From Armillaria gallica (Eukaryota > Basidiomycota > Agaricomycetes > Agaricales > Physalacriaceae), in contig JBANDB010000020.1 of the NCBI GenBank assembly GCA_037576215.1, positions 744,001 through 808,000 of the forward strand: a stretch of 64,000 bases of DNA, given 5' to 3'. Below the pieces are notes generated by a model that searched no databases, had not been told where the DNA came from, and worked only from the letters and a program-made list of their open reading frames with translations. Within the stretch, counting starts at the first letter, position 1. Every line of letters begins with the position of its first letter. Of this stretch, positions 12,523 to 23,504 are shown one piece after another. The position numbers were made by a program, and so were the translations under genes.

Positions 12523-13209
12523 GGTGGGACTGATGTTCGCCGAGAGTGTGGTTGGATGACATTTATAGAGGATCGAAGAGTTGTTCTCGCCCATCAAGAA
12601 AGCATAGCCGGAGAGAAAGAACAATGTCACGAATCCTATGGCAATTTTAAATCTGATCAGCCGTCGTGTATGAATGAATAGGCCTCATCTTTGCCGGTCT
12701 TATTGTGAACATCGATCATTCTAAATCCTGTGTACGAACCAAAGGATCTTGATGATCTTGATGGCGATGCGTGCTGATGATACGGGGCTTGCAATTCACC
12801 GTGCCGTACATGCCGTAGTCGCCCACTTTAAATGACACATATCACACTTGTTACACGCGCTCTTTTGAGCATTGGTTGCTTTTTCTCAGTCGTCTCTTTA
12901 CCAAATGAGGCACTGTCCTTACCCTCATTCTCATGGTCCTCACTTCTCAAGACTCATGTTATGGTGTTGAAATCAACAATACATGCGGTTTTGATATCTT
13001 TTTTGATATCACACACAAGGGTATCTGAATTGGATCCGGATCATGGTGTATATGACTACCTGATGCGTTTGCACTCTGGAAAATGACTGGAACTCTATGC
13101 GAACGAAGTAGAGGAGAAGTGGGTGAGAGGGTGGTTGGTCTCCAGCAAACATTTGAAGGAGACTTCCAAGTCCTAAGGGAACAAGGGGGTAATTACCGTA
13201 GTCAACGGT

Positions 13210-13680
13210 ATGTCCAAAGTGCCGTGGAGCGCTCGTAAAGACAAGCAGATTCTGATGGCGAAGTCTCGACGGCACATTGATGAAGCGGTTAAAGCTGTGG
13301 AGGCGGTACTCCATACAGCATCATCGGTCGGATTGAACGTGTATGAACACCAAGGTACGATCTGCCTTTACGGACATTGATTTCTCTTGTCATTGCACGT
13401 GCATATTTATATTAATATACACGATCCAGTGATAGCTCCCTCCCTGTTAAATCTTCCGCACGAGCTGCTCTCATACATCGCGCACTTCGCCGATTACGAT
13501 GCCCTTCGCACGCTATGTCTCACAGAGAAACGGAACCTCTACCACGTAGCTCGTCATTTCCTCTGGAAAAATGTCAGGATAATCTTTGACATGGACCAGA
13601 AACCGAAACCCAATTTCTTCTCGTTCGATTCTGGGTACCTATCAGTTGTTAGATCCCTCTCCGTAATTGTGGATGGATAA
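13210..13680 (+). pseudogene. F-box gene remnant
   Basis: Two exons join cleanly: 13210-13354 (MSKVPWSARKDKQ.., a helical N-terminus) and 13430-13680, with GT at 13355 and CAG at 13427-13429. The second exon holds an F-box (LLNLPHELLSYIAHFADYDA). F-box proteins bring targets to SCF ubiquitin ligases through Skp1. The frame ends at a TAA after 131 residues, just where a leucine-rich region would start. The same frame resumes beyond the stop with LDVSLSSFYPVLVSMI, so I read it as truncated. This is one of the few TAA rather than TGA interruptions in the window. Confidence 0.5.
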
Positions 13681-14018
13681 TTAGACGTCTCTCTCTCATC
13701 ATTTTATCCGGTCTTGGTGTCAATGATCAATATAAACCTTTTTCGTCTCAGTGGCGCTTTATCCGCTTAATTCCAGAGAATACGATGGTGTCTCTCATGA
13801 CTCTGGAATTCGATCTCTGTAATCCGGAGTCGCAGGGCTTGGTGATGTGGTGCCCATCGTTATCCTGGACCTACATATCTCCAGATGTCATTCTAATATG
13901 CGTTTCTTTTGGGACCTTTCACTGTCAAAGATTTTGAGGGGCACGGTCCATATTTGTCTCTCTGTATCTGACCTCGCAGGAACTAACAGGGACGCTCGCA
14001 GATCTGGACTGGGATTGT

Positions 14019-14262
14019 ATGCCTATCGGCATAATATCACGGAGACTAACAGACACCCATCCTAGTAAAATAAGAAGATCATGTCTCGTCAATACATGCC
14101 GAGACGTGGGATGTCGTCACCTCTTACATCTTGAACAACTGCGCCGCCACGGGAAGTACTTCCTGCCTTGTATTCCTAGAGAGGACGGCCGTTGTCGCTT
14201 CTGCTTGGAGGGGATTGAGACACCCGAGCATGCACGGCTATTATACACAGGTAGCAACGGGC
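14019..14262 (+). pseudogene. Non-LTR retrotransposon 3' relic
   Basis: The frame reads RRLTDTHPSKIRR, then CRHLLHLEQLRRHG, then EDGRCRFCLEGIETPEHARL. The last part matches the zinc-binding tail (CxxC..ETPEHA..C) found after the reverse transcriptase/RNase H of agaricomycete LINE-type elements. The final cysteine is replaced (ARLLYTG). No reverse transcriptase domain is nearby, so this is only the fossil 3' end. Confidence 0.5.
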
Positions 14263-14414
14263 CCGTTGAGTCAGGGTCTAGATCGTTCCTTGTCTTGATC
14301 CCGCTATTCATGCCCCCCCCCTCTCTCTCACATCACCGCTGGAAATACATTCCGTCCTGATCGCAATGGAAACAGACTTCGGTGATACTACAGTAGGGCT
14401 GGCCGGTACATCTA

Positions 14415-14800
14415 AGTGCAAAGCACTCATCGAGTGTAAATATTTCGAAGCCCCGATATTGGGTGTGTATCAGTAAGGTGGCGCGGCCTTCTCTGGGTCG
14501 CCAAGATACGCATCTGGTACACTGATATGCATACATGCACAATCCATATGCCCTAACATAACGCGTCAGTTACTCTGATAAACTAGATACAGAGTGACAA
14601 ACTTACCTCTAAATTCCTCGAAGTTGACAGGTCCAAAACGAAGTCCGGTTCACGAAATACAGAACTTCGAGAGATCGACGGACGACGTTTAAGAAAAGTC
14701 TTTCTTCAAACCAAATACTACGTGGTCGAAGCTCCGGACGTAGAAATATGCTCCGTCCTTTCATCGGGCATTATTACGACACTTGAAAGGCCGGCCGCTG
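14415..14800 (+). repeat. Dispersed repeat, 5' partial copy
   Basis: Homologous in direct orientation to about 9300-9700, with matching blocks in the same order (TGATATGCATACATGCAC, AACTAGATACAGAGTGACAA, GTTGACAGGTCCAAAACGAA, GAGATCGACGGACGACG, TACTACGTGGTCGAA). The part corresponding to 9700-9838 is missing here. Confidence 0.6.
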
Positions 14801-15119
14801 GCAAGCCACGGCACATACGAGTCCGTGTATTCGGACCGTAGATAGACCGGCACCGGGAAATACCGACGGCAGAGAAAACGACCGTATATCAGTGTTCTCA
14901 TTCCTTACGTATACGGTTTCCTTTCGTACTACTACATACCTCAAGTAAAACATTTAGATAGTTTTTTGTGTACAGGTTTGTAAGATAGCATTTAAGCATG
15001 TGATTCCAATACTGAAACTGAGAAACCTGTAGGTCCCTGTGGACCGATCTATACATAGACAAGTGAAACAAGTGCGTCATAAATTGTGTAATTGATGAAT
15101 ATTATATATACTGAAAGAC

Positions 15120-16347
15120 GTGTTAGTGTCTTATCTTCCGCTTGACATATGGACAAAAATCATTCCGAACTCTGATGCGGATCTGCCCGCTGATCGACAG
15201 GCCCTTCAAAATATTGCACTATGCTGCAGGGACTTGTTGTACCTCAGCTACGAAGTCTTATTCGAGGAGGTGACACACTGGTGGCCAGAGCCGCTTGGTC
15301 CTCGGTTTACTGATGGTGCTAGATGCAACGCTAGAGTGAAAAATCTCACTATTCGGCAGTATCCCATCAATGGTTCATATCATTTCCTGGCATGGCACAT
15401 CGATTTCTCTCGCATGCTGAAGAACCTGTCTGGATTACAAGGTCTCCAGGTTGGTGACTATCAAGACATCTTTCCATATCTTCAACTGGCTCGCATGAAT
15501 GTGTTTGTGAGTATTCAAGCACCAAATTCTAAACTCAATTGTTCATGGTTTCCAGTCGTCAAAGCTTTGCTGCCTTGACCTTCGTAATGTTCAAATTAGT
15601 TGGCTCGATATATTGGCCATTCCATCTGTCTTCCCATCATTGGAAGCTATATCACTTGGATTTATCCGGTTCCAAGACTATCCGCATAAAGATCACACCA
15701 TCTTCCACAAGCTGTCAGTTATCCGACTTGTCAGACTTCGTCCGAGCCAGGTCGATGCATGCATGCACCTTATGGTTGGAAATCACACCCGTGTCCTGAT
15801 GTGTGAGCTTCGACCCTGTTTCGACACCATTATGACCGATCTACTGTGGTCACAAACAAAAGCTGACCGGCTATTGAATTTGGAACGTGGAAATGGCAAG
15901 TGCGACAGCTTATTATTTACACTATACTCATTGTATGCAGACTACCATTTTACGGGTGCCACCCCCTCAGCTTGGCTGGCAAACAGCACAAGGCTAGATC
16001 AACTGTGTCTAGAGATGGATACCAGTCATATCGAGGCAGTATGTAAGATCTTTAGCAGGTGCAGCCTTAGGAAATTAAGGCTGCTGACTATCACTCTCCG
16101 TGGTGCGGGATTGAAAGGGATACCCAAAGAACGATTCTGGTCACTTGGACAGTCAGTTGGCATAGCCATTAATCTCGATCACATATTGGAAATATGTGTT
16201 CAGGTAGCACTACCTGCACCGATGGGAGCATCAGTATTCTATCACCTTTTTACCGGGTTTGGAGACTGCTCATTAGCTCATATCAAATGTGCATCCAAAA
16301 AACTTATATACAAGGAGATAGACACTTTACCACCCCTTGTTAACTGA
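15120..16347 (+). CDS. F-box/LRR-like protein, apparently intact
   Basis: Exons 15120-15506 and 15556-16347 join in frame across a 49-bp intron (GTGAGT..CCAG), giving about 392 residues. An F-box-like segment opens the protein (YLPLDIWTKIIPNSDADL, then LQNIALCCRDLLYLSYEVL), followed by leucine-rich stretches (LQGLQVGD, LCCLDLRNVQISWLDIL, LRKLRLLTITL). Probable role: substrate adaptor of an SCF ubiquitin ligase. The first codon of the frame is GTG and no ATG lies in frame just upstream, so the true start is either in an unseen 5' exon or has mutated. Unlike its neighbours it has no internal stop. It ends in TGA, so TGA serves as a normal stop here. It converges on the DOT1 gene. Confidence 0.65.
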
Positions 16348-16357
16348 GTACAATTAC

Positions 16358-16358
<1 letters not shown>

Positions 16359-16395
<37 letters not shown>
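16359..16395 (+). repeat. Run of 37 A
   Basis: An uninterrupted tract of 37 adenines begins 11 bp after the F-box stop codon and ends about 30 bp before the stop of the convergent DOT1 gene. It may be a retrotransposon tail, a simple repeat or an assembly-sensitive homopolymer. Confidence 0.9.
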
Positions 16396-16396
<1 letters not shown>

Positions 16397-16425
16397 ATCG
16401 TATTAGCTTTTGCATGCAAATACAA

Positions 16426-18383
16426 TCAGATACCATTGTTTCTTGCTACTCTCCTTATCTCCTTCTTTCGGCTCTGAGAGATCTGTCTTTCTGTCGCCAT
16501 ACAATCAAACTCTCTTGCTCTGTTTTCATGTCGTTGTCTGTCCACAATGTGAAGATGCAGAGTAATCATCTGGTCGGACCACTGCACATACTCTCCAGTT
16601 AAAGTAGGATATTTCTGTGCTTTTTCGACATAACAGAAGTTCATGATATCATCCTGCTAAGAGACAAAGTTAGCATCAACAATTCTCAACCTTGACAGAG
16701 CGTAAACTTTACGTTTCTGGTCGTCAAGTCCATATCTGCGAATGCAGCTAGCGGCTCAAATGCAAAGATTTTGACCCCATCACGTAGATTACTTGCAGCC
16801 AAAATCTGCCTGATCTCTTGATTCACTATGTCTGAGTAAGATAAATGTAAAACAAATGTGGAAAAATTTACACACAAGATGGCTCAAATTTGAAGTTGTT
16901 GATATAGATGACATCTGCCTCCCTGATGGCAGGCATAGTGGTATCATTGGTCCTCATATCTCCATGATGTAGGTCGACCTGTCCTTTGTGTTTGTATCCC
17001 CATATATAAGAGAAGACACGTATCTGCTCCGACAAAGCTCTGGCTAATTGAGCAGGATTTGCTAGGAGTTCCACGCCATAACACCTGCAGCCAGTCTTCA
17101 AGCTAATCTGGCTGCAGACATTTCCAACTCCAGATCCGAGATCAACGAAAGTGGAATGTGGCCCAATCCCTGCGACATCAACAATATTATCAATTAACAC
17201 CGAGCGAATCTCCCTGTATTGCTGGCTCTCGCCCACTTTGTATTTTTTCAGACTGCGGTGATGTGGCCTAACAACCCTAGAGTATCCAGCCTCGATAATA
17301 TGTTGATACGTGCTATCATCAAATGAGATAGATGGAGCTTGTTGGATACAAGCGACATGTCTTCCTATCTCCTCTAGATAAGCTTGTAGATCACAGTTTT
17401 CCTCAGCACATTTAAGTGGGGCCAACATGTTCTGTAGAGTGCTAGTCTGTAAGTACACAAACAGAGAAAATTTTATCCAAACCTCATGTTCACCATCATG
17501 CGTCTCCACCTCTTCTACGATCAATGTGGCTATAAGAAATGAATTAGAAAATGGACCATCTTAAGTAAGATAAAATGCTGGTGCCTTTAAGCAACACAGT
17601 AATTGTCGACTCCAGCTCAGACATTGGGTCATAGTCCAAGTCGTCTATCGGTCTAACCAAGGGGAAACTTCGGAACATTCTGTTATTTACAATGACACAA
17701 GCATACATACAACGCACCTCTCTCTTTCTCCTGTTTTAGGGTGCATTATTGTCGCAAGTGGGAAACGGTAATCTGCACTGGCAGCCACATTGAAAGCTAT
17801 CATTAAATAAGACAGTATCCTCACATGGAATTTTAATAGCACCCACTGTTTTTATACCTTGCAGGCCAATGCAACTCCATTACTGCGTCAATGGCACACA
17901 TGAATTGAAATGAAGAAGCTTCACATTCATAATGACACGAATGGAGAAGTGCAATAAGTTCAGATGGATTACTTGGCGTGTAAAGGATAAAACTTGAGTC
18001 TATTGGTCCTAGAAATTTTTGGGCAAGTGAACCATCCCCACTGTCTGCTGTGATTTGTTTTGCAAATCGAATGTTGGCTGGTGCTACGTTCGCATGTTGT
18101 TTTTTGGTATTCTGTTTTGGTTGTGGTATAATGGGCAAACTGTCAGACAGACTCCGATTGATGTTACGTGCCTTTGCAGAAGCCCTATGAATTAATGGTT
18201 AACATGTCTTCTAAACAACATCGAGAATTGTACATGTTACTGTTGAGCTGCTTTCCTCTCTCTGGCGATCTTCTTACATTCTTCGTCTGTAAGAGGGCAT
18301 CTTGGCTGCAAGAAAGTCAATAATAGAAAATTATTTTTAGTTTTATATGAACTTGCCGATCGGTAGTATTTAGAGTCGCTCAT
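16426..18383 (-). CDS. DOT1: DOT1-type histone H3K79 methyltransferase
   Basis: The predicted enzyme methylates lysine 79 of histone H3 in nucleosomes, using S-adenosylmethionine. The core (about 16.87-17.52 kb) has the SAM-binding motif FVDLGSGVGNVCSQISLKTG and the DOT1 signature ADVIYINNFKFEPS. Downstream exons supply RDGVKIFAF and the terminal EYVQWSD block. Upstream exons give the PLVRPIDDLDYDPMSEL region typical of fungal DOT1 and an N-terminal basic region. I place the start at 18383: MSDSKYYRS is followed by a GC-AG intron (18356-18306) and joins in frame to PRCPLTDEECKK. Later junctions also join in frame (for example ELHWPA-SFNVAAS). One junction, near 17.53-17.60 kb, I could not resolve. 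No internal stop was seen. It converges on the F-box gene. Confidence 0.8.
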
Positions 18384-18988
18384 CAGATTAGCAGTTCACA
18401 AGGCATGTTGTAAAAGGAAATGTCTCACTTTTTGTTGATGTCTGTGTTGACATACGGGTGGAGTAGTAGCCGGTACCTGGTTCTGGCAATGACATCATTG
18501 ATTGTAATGGTTGTTTTGATAGTGACATCATTGAAGTCAATGTTATCTACACAAACGTTTTGTTGGCAACGAGCGTGTCTTGTGGACTTTGAGGTTGTCC
18601 TAGTATCGATTACTATTGGCAGGGTAGCCAAATCTGAATCTCTTTTGTATGGAAGCAAGAAGTAAATACCATCTACAATATATAAGCTATCTAACTTACC
18701 ATATGCTCTCGTTGGAGACTTCGCATGACAGCACTGAGATATTTTGGTTTTGACCGTGTATTAAGAATGTTCTGCTTGGCGCGTCTATTCGGTAGATTCT
18801 TGTCTGCGGTTCATTTCCAGGTATCCAGTGGTGCAGAGGACTGTCACCTGAAATCAGCCTCGAGTTCGACAATACAAATTCACCTTTTAGGTCAGCAAGG
18901 GTATACGCCTCTGGACCATCGGCAATCGGACATCAGACATCATCTTCTATTTCCTCATTGAACACACTCCTCATACCCAATATTCAGC
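18384..18988. other. Intergenic region between divergent genes
   Basis: This stretch separates the DOT1 start (minus) from the F-box gene start (plus). It is largely open on both strands but shows no domain. It contains two TGACATCATTGA boxes about 37 bp apart (near 18488 and 18522), possibly part of a shared divergent promoter. Confidence 0.35.
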
Positions 18989-20900
18989 ATGTCTTCGTCC
19001 TCTTCTTCTGATATCAAAAGCACTCCAAGCGAATCTGTATCAGAACTTCCTGGATACCAGATCGACGTTAGATACCGGGACATCCTCGACAAGGACTTTT
19101 CACTCACCACGGTCGAACCAGGAGATGAGACAGATGCATTGGTTGAAAGGTGGTGGATGTGTCAGCCAGACCTGCTTGAAGAAGAAGGTATCCCGTTAAT
19201 CAGAACACCGTCATATCGCATGGAGGATGTCCATTCAGGACAAAATCCTTTCTATCAGACACGACAACATGCCCTTAGCAGAGATCTCATGTACTGGTTT
19301 ATGTGTAAGTGGATTTTTCATTCCGCATTTTTTTCAATGCGTCTTTACTTATCGAGGCTTAGGGCAAAGGATTCAGATCATAGTCTCAAAAGCTGACCGT
19401 GCAACCACGAGACCAGTAGACCCTTTTCGATTTCCGCCTGAAATACAGCACATGTTTATTGCAGCATGTGCAGCTGGTCATGGTCAACTGAAAAATCTAT
19501 GAGCTGTATGCCGTGACTGGAATTTGGTGGTGCTACGCCGTACCCATTTCTTCCGATCATTAAAATTTCGAAGGCACAACGGCTCTCGAAACGAACATCG
19601 TCAGAAGGAATACTGGTTGAGCTCTGTCCTGGAATGGAGGAACGTGCAGCACATGGTCATGTCAGTTACCATGTTCAGTTGGCGCCTGGATGACCATTGC
19701 TGGTTCCTGCATCTGTTGACACAACTGAAGGAGGTGACAATGATCAAGTGCGGGGTTTGGCCATCATTATACTGCCTACCCCGCACAGTAGAAACTCTGC
19801 GAGTTCGGGAGATGGTACTGCAGGTTGCTCCTGGGTTGTACCACCTTTGTGACAACAGGTCGCGCCTCAGTAGTTTGACATTGGATAGAGTGTCAGTCCC
19901 GTTCATTGTAAGTCACAAACGGTCTTGTTATGTAGACGTATCTGATGATGAAAAGGCAACCACGGTATCTGGACCATTTGATGACATCGACGGCTGGAGG
20001 GAAGATCATAGATTCTCAACTATGGGCTCGACACTTGTCCCTAGGTATAGCACAGTCCTTGATGAACTGGTTATATACGACTGAGAGGATCAATCCGGTT
20101 CTTCGTTGGAGAGGATTATAGATGCTATGGCTGGTACCCTCGAGGACGATATACCTTTTCGTGTCACCCTCAGTGGTGATGAGACATTGACAAAGCGCTT
20201 GGATTCAAGCTATGTGTCGACACTCTGACTCATATTCATTCAGAATTTCTCAGTATGGGAAGACATATGGGACTGTTGGAGTGAATCTGTGGAGGACCTA
20301 ACTATCGGAGGTATATTCATATCCACATAACTTGGGTACGTCTTCACTGACTATATCATAGCTGACGGCAAGGAGCAGGACACTGTGCCTACTCTCCAGC
20401 AGTTCCAACAACTCAAGACTTTACGTTTCGAGCTTAATCTTGTGTCTGATTCTCTCCCTTGGATATTAGAGGTCACACGAAGTTGGAGCTCTGCAAAAAA
20501 GGCTCACTTCCATCTCATAATATATGAGAATCAGCCTTACCAAAGCACAGCAGAGACAATCTGCAGACTATCTACATACAACCGTCACTTGGAATCATGG
20601 GCACATTGTGATAGCTGGAATACCTGGTGGGACGGACTTACCGACAGCCTACTGGATGCATTGGCCCCCAATCTAACAAACCGGGGCACCCGTTTCACTG
20701 GTGATTTTTTCATCACCTTCGTGATGCAGCAGAAGCCAAAAGAGCCGGAGCAGCAAGGTCCCGGTTCTCAGGTCTGGTACGCTAACTGTCTCTTGACAAG
20801 TTACAAGGGAAGAGCGCTCCATCGTTCCCAGATGGACGTTGTCATAAAGATTGACTTTCTTTCTTTTGACGAGTACAGAAATAAGGGGGGAAAGATTTGA
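18989..20900 (+). pseudogene. F-box/LRR-like gene with in-frame TGAs
   Basis: The gene starts MSSSSSSDIKSTPSE, has an intron at about 19303-19361, and then an F-box-like region (RFPPEIQHMFIAACAAG, then AVCRDWNLVVLRR). TGA at 19500-19502 falls inside the F-box between LKNL and AVCRDWN. A second TGA lies at 20082-20084 (LVIYD/EDQSGSS). The rest carries VTMFSWRLDDHCWFLHLL, IKCGVWPSLYCLP and, after further introns, TVPTLQQFQQLKTLRFEL and a WNTWWDGLTDSLLDAL tail. Every one of these blocks has a counterpart in the gene at 47.73-49.56 kb, so the two are paralogues. Probably once an SCF adaptor; as read it cannot make a full protein unless TGA is read through. Confidence 0.7.
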
Positions 20901-21273
20901 TTGCAGACTTTCGCAGAATCGTAGTATAAATCAATATGACATACTGAATGTTTTCATTCCGAGCATGCATCCATAGATACTCAAATATATTTGTCGTCAT
21001 AGAGAAATTATCTATTTGAAAGGTCCAGGCCAGCTCCAAATAATGTGACCTAGTCGCGGTTTGCGATTCAGCCGTAAACAAACAATTCGAGCTTGACCTC
21101 TACCTACGATGCTCTTTCTCACTGTCTGCATATATTTTCTGATTCTCATATCAGCCATTAGACTGCACAAGCCCTTAGTTGACAGCAAAACAGCACATCT
21201 ACATACGTTTGATTGGCGACAATGGTCAAGTCTAATTTCAGACAACAGACAATCTTCATGTCAACGAGCACAA

Positions 21274-21283
21274 CTTTATAAAT
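21274..21283 (+). promoter_or_regulatory. Possible TATA box of the Helitron gene
   Basis: TTTATAAATC lies about 130 bp before the first ATG of the Helitron frame, in a stretch with no other coding signal. Position and sequence fit a core promoter, but this rests on motif alone. Confidence 0.3.
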
Positions 21284-21410
21284 CCCACAACCCTTGACTT
21301 TCCAGTATTTTCTCTCCCTGCCCTACGGACAATAACTGATCCAACGTGAGTGTCTACCTTGACTTCATGATACTGTTTCTCTCATTTCCTTTTTCATTAT
21401 CTCTATCTTC

Positions 21411-23489
21411 ATGCTGATGCTCGTCCACTCGGTGTGCAACAGAAATGGATTATCTCCAATATACTATGGATGCAACAGAGATCCGCTTCACATTTGCGAT
21501 GGAACCGTTCTCTTTTTCCCCCGTTGGCGGTGTTTTATACGTGCATTGACACGTCGCGTCGACCACGGCTGGTCGAGGCTGTTGATGTTTGGGCGTGTAA
21601 TCAGACGCCAGGTGTTAGAGCACCCTGTTCTATTAATCGGGCAAAGTCACCAACAGAGTTGTATGCGATGGGTTACAGTTCATGCTAGTGTTTCTCTCAA
21701 GGTGACACGGTGTTCACAGCGAATGCAAAGAAGCTACGTATCTCGTCATGACCACCTGGCAACCTTGCAGACATTTGAATATACTTGGGTGGCTGACATC
21801 GCCAGGCCGACTCTTTATCTTCACATCAATATCAACCAGTCATGTTCCGCTTTAGGCAACTTTGCAAAGTCTCTCCATTGCTGGCTTCAAATAAAGATGT
21901 CACATTTGGAAGGATTGAGTCACCTCCTGAAGAAAGAGCCTATGTCCATTGAGGTCAATAACCATATATACTCAACTCATATGGACAGAAACCGAGTATC
22001 TAGGAAAGGTGGCTGGAAGATACGATCTATCAATTGGACAGATTTAGAACACAGCGTGATATCAGGACCCAATGCAGATATGTCAGGTTGCACTTTCAAG
22101 TTCATCGAGCATTCCAATGCTCCCTCAGAAACCCGCTTCCCTCATGAGACGTATATCAGAACTACGACACCATTGCACCATCTTTTTCGTATGCTGACGA
22201 CTACGCAATCTAGAATCATCGCAAGGCAACATGGCATATCTGTGAAGAGTAGATCAACACTCTCTGATTTATGTTCGCTAGCGAGCACCCATTCATGCGT
22301 ACAATGCAATCTCATGTGTACAGTATTCGAGATCGTGCACTCAAGACCTAGTGAGCGACAGGCTGAGTCTGGCCGGCCCAAGCAACATACACGAGATGAG
22401 GAGATTACCCAAGACCAGACAGATCAAAATAAGTTGCTGGATTTTCCTCCGACTCCGCCATCAGATGGATTCATCCATGATATTATCAGAAGATGCTGTG
22501 CACACATGACACCTGATAAGATAGAAGAGGCAGGCTGTGCTGTCTGCGGTCAACTGACATCAAAATCTCATTTGTCTGCATTGAAGAATGTTAAAAACTT
22601 CCTTCATATCCTGCATGTGCCAGGTATAATGAGAAGAGAATGCAGTAGCACAAGTGGCAATGCAAGGTGTGATGACGAACCAGTGTTAGCGAACCAATGT
22701 TCCTCCATATGTGATACATGTAGAAGCGAAGTCAGAAAAGGCAAGGTGCCTCAAGATGCCTTGGCCAGAGGTTCCTGGATTGGAGATGTACCTAGAGTTC
22801 TCTCAGAACTACAATTCGCAGAACGGTTATTGATTGCTAGAGTGCGACATACTTGCACGTTTGTCAAAGTACAAAGTGGAATGAGGAAAATGAAAGCCAA
22901 CGTCATCGCTTTTGAAAATCCAACCCCTAAAGTATACAATATATTACCACCGCCAAGGGATGAAATGGAGGATGTACTAGCTATACTTTTTGTCGGTCCT
23001 AACAAGCCTACAAGTGAGGATTTTAAACGCGCACCTGTTCTTGTCCGACAGAATAAAGTTATCGCAGCATTGGAATGGCTGAAGCTGAACCATGCCGATT
23101 ACTATGATATAGACATATCATATGAAAACATGCAGCAGTATTCAGAAGACGAACCCTATGTTGGAGTTGCATGGAAAGCACAGTATGCGACTAAATTCCC
23201 AGAAGGGCTGAGCGTTCATGACAACGAAGAAGAGGATGGAATAGTAGATGGTGAGTGTCCTTTTATTGTGCATGGTTTGACTGGAGAAAAGCTGGAGACG
23301 ATGACATCTGAGAAAATGAAGGCATATGGTCTAATGTATCTGAACAATAACGGCAAGGTTCTAGCGGTCGGTCAGAACGATATGCCAGAGAAAATATGGA
23401 AGAACCCTCAACTGTATCCAAAAATGTTTCCCTGGTTATTTCCGTATGGCTGTGGTGGAATCGGATCATCTGGATGGTCAGATGAGTGA
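21411..23489 (+). CDS. Helitron protein, N-terminal part (DUF6570-like)
   Basis: About 692 codons, opening the Helitron polyprotein. The first third is poorly conserved and may hide an intron. Then come ARPTLYLHININQS, a SAP-like helix pair (SRIIARQHGISVKSRSTLSDL) ending in THSCVQCNLMC, and a conserved region starting GCAVCGQL and continuing through DTCRSEVRKGKVP, ERLLIARVRHTCTFVKV, GMRKMKANVIAFENP and EWLKLNHADYYDI. This is the DUF6570-type region that precedes Rep in agaricomycete Helitrons. The cysteine pairs suggest zinc binding. The frame stops at TGA 23487-23489 (GWSDE/HVKYLMMYYDKRF), in the middle of the conserved start of the Rep domain, so the stop is a lesion or a readthrough site, not the protein's end. 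Confidence 0.8.
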   Translation: MLMLVHSVCNRNGLSPIYYGCNRDPLHICDGTVLFFPRWRCFIRALTRRVDHGWSRLLMFGRVIRRQVLEHPVLLIGQSHQQSCMRWVTVHASVSLKVTRCSQRMQRSYVSRHDHLATLQTFEYTWVADIARPTLYLHININQSCSALGNFAKSLHCWLQIKMSHLEGLSHLLKKEPMSIEVNNHIYSTHMDRNRVSRKGGWKIRSINWTDLEHSVISGPNADMSGCTFKFIEHSNAPSETRFPHETYIRTTTPLHHLFRMLTTTQSRIIARQHGISVKSRSTLSDLCSLASTHSCVQCNLMCTVFEIVHSRPSERQAESGRPKQHTRDEEITQDQTDQNKLLDFPPTPPSDGFIHDIIRRCCAHMTPDKIEEAGCAVCGQLTSKSHLSALKNVKNFLHILHVPGIMRRECSSTSGNARCDDEPVLANQCSSICDTCRSEVRKGKVPQDALARGSWIGDVPRVLSELQFAERLLIARVRHTCTFVKVQSGMRKMKANVIAFENPTPKVYNILPPPRDEMEDVLAILFVGPNKPTSEDFKRAPVLVRQNKVIAALEWLKLNHADYYDIDISYENMQQYSEDEPYVGVAWKAQYATKFPEGLSVHDNEEEDGIVDGECPFIVHGLTGEKLETMTSEKMKAYGLMYLNNNGKVLAVGQNDMPEKIWKNPQLYPKMFPWLFPYGCGGIGSSGWSDE

Positions 23490-23504
23490 CATGTTAAGTA
23501 TCTC

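Noticed and set aside
18425..18658. Upstream exon of DOT1 starting MLPYKRDSDL
   Set aside because: Its phase does not fit the next exon, whereas a start at 18383 with a GC-AG intron joins in frame.
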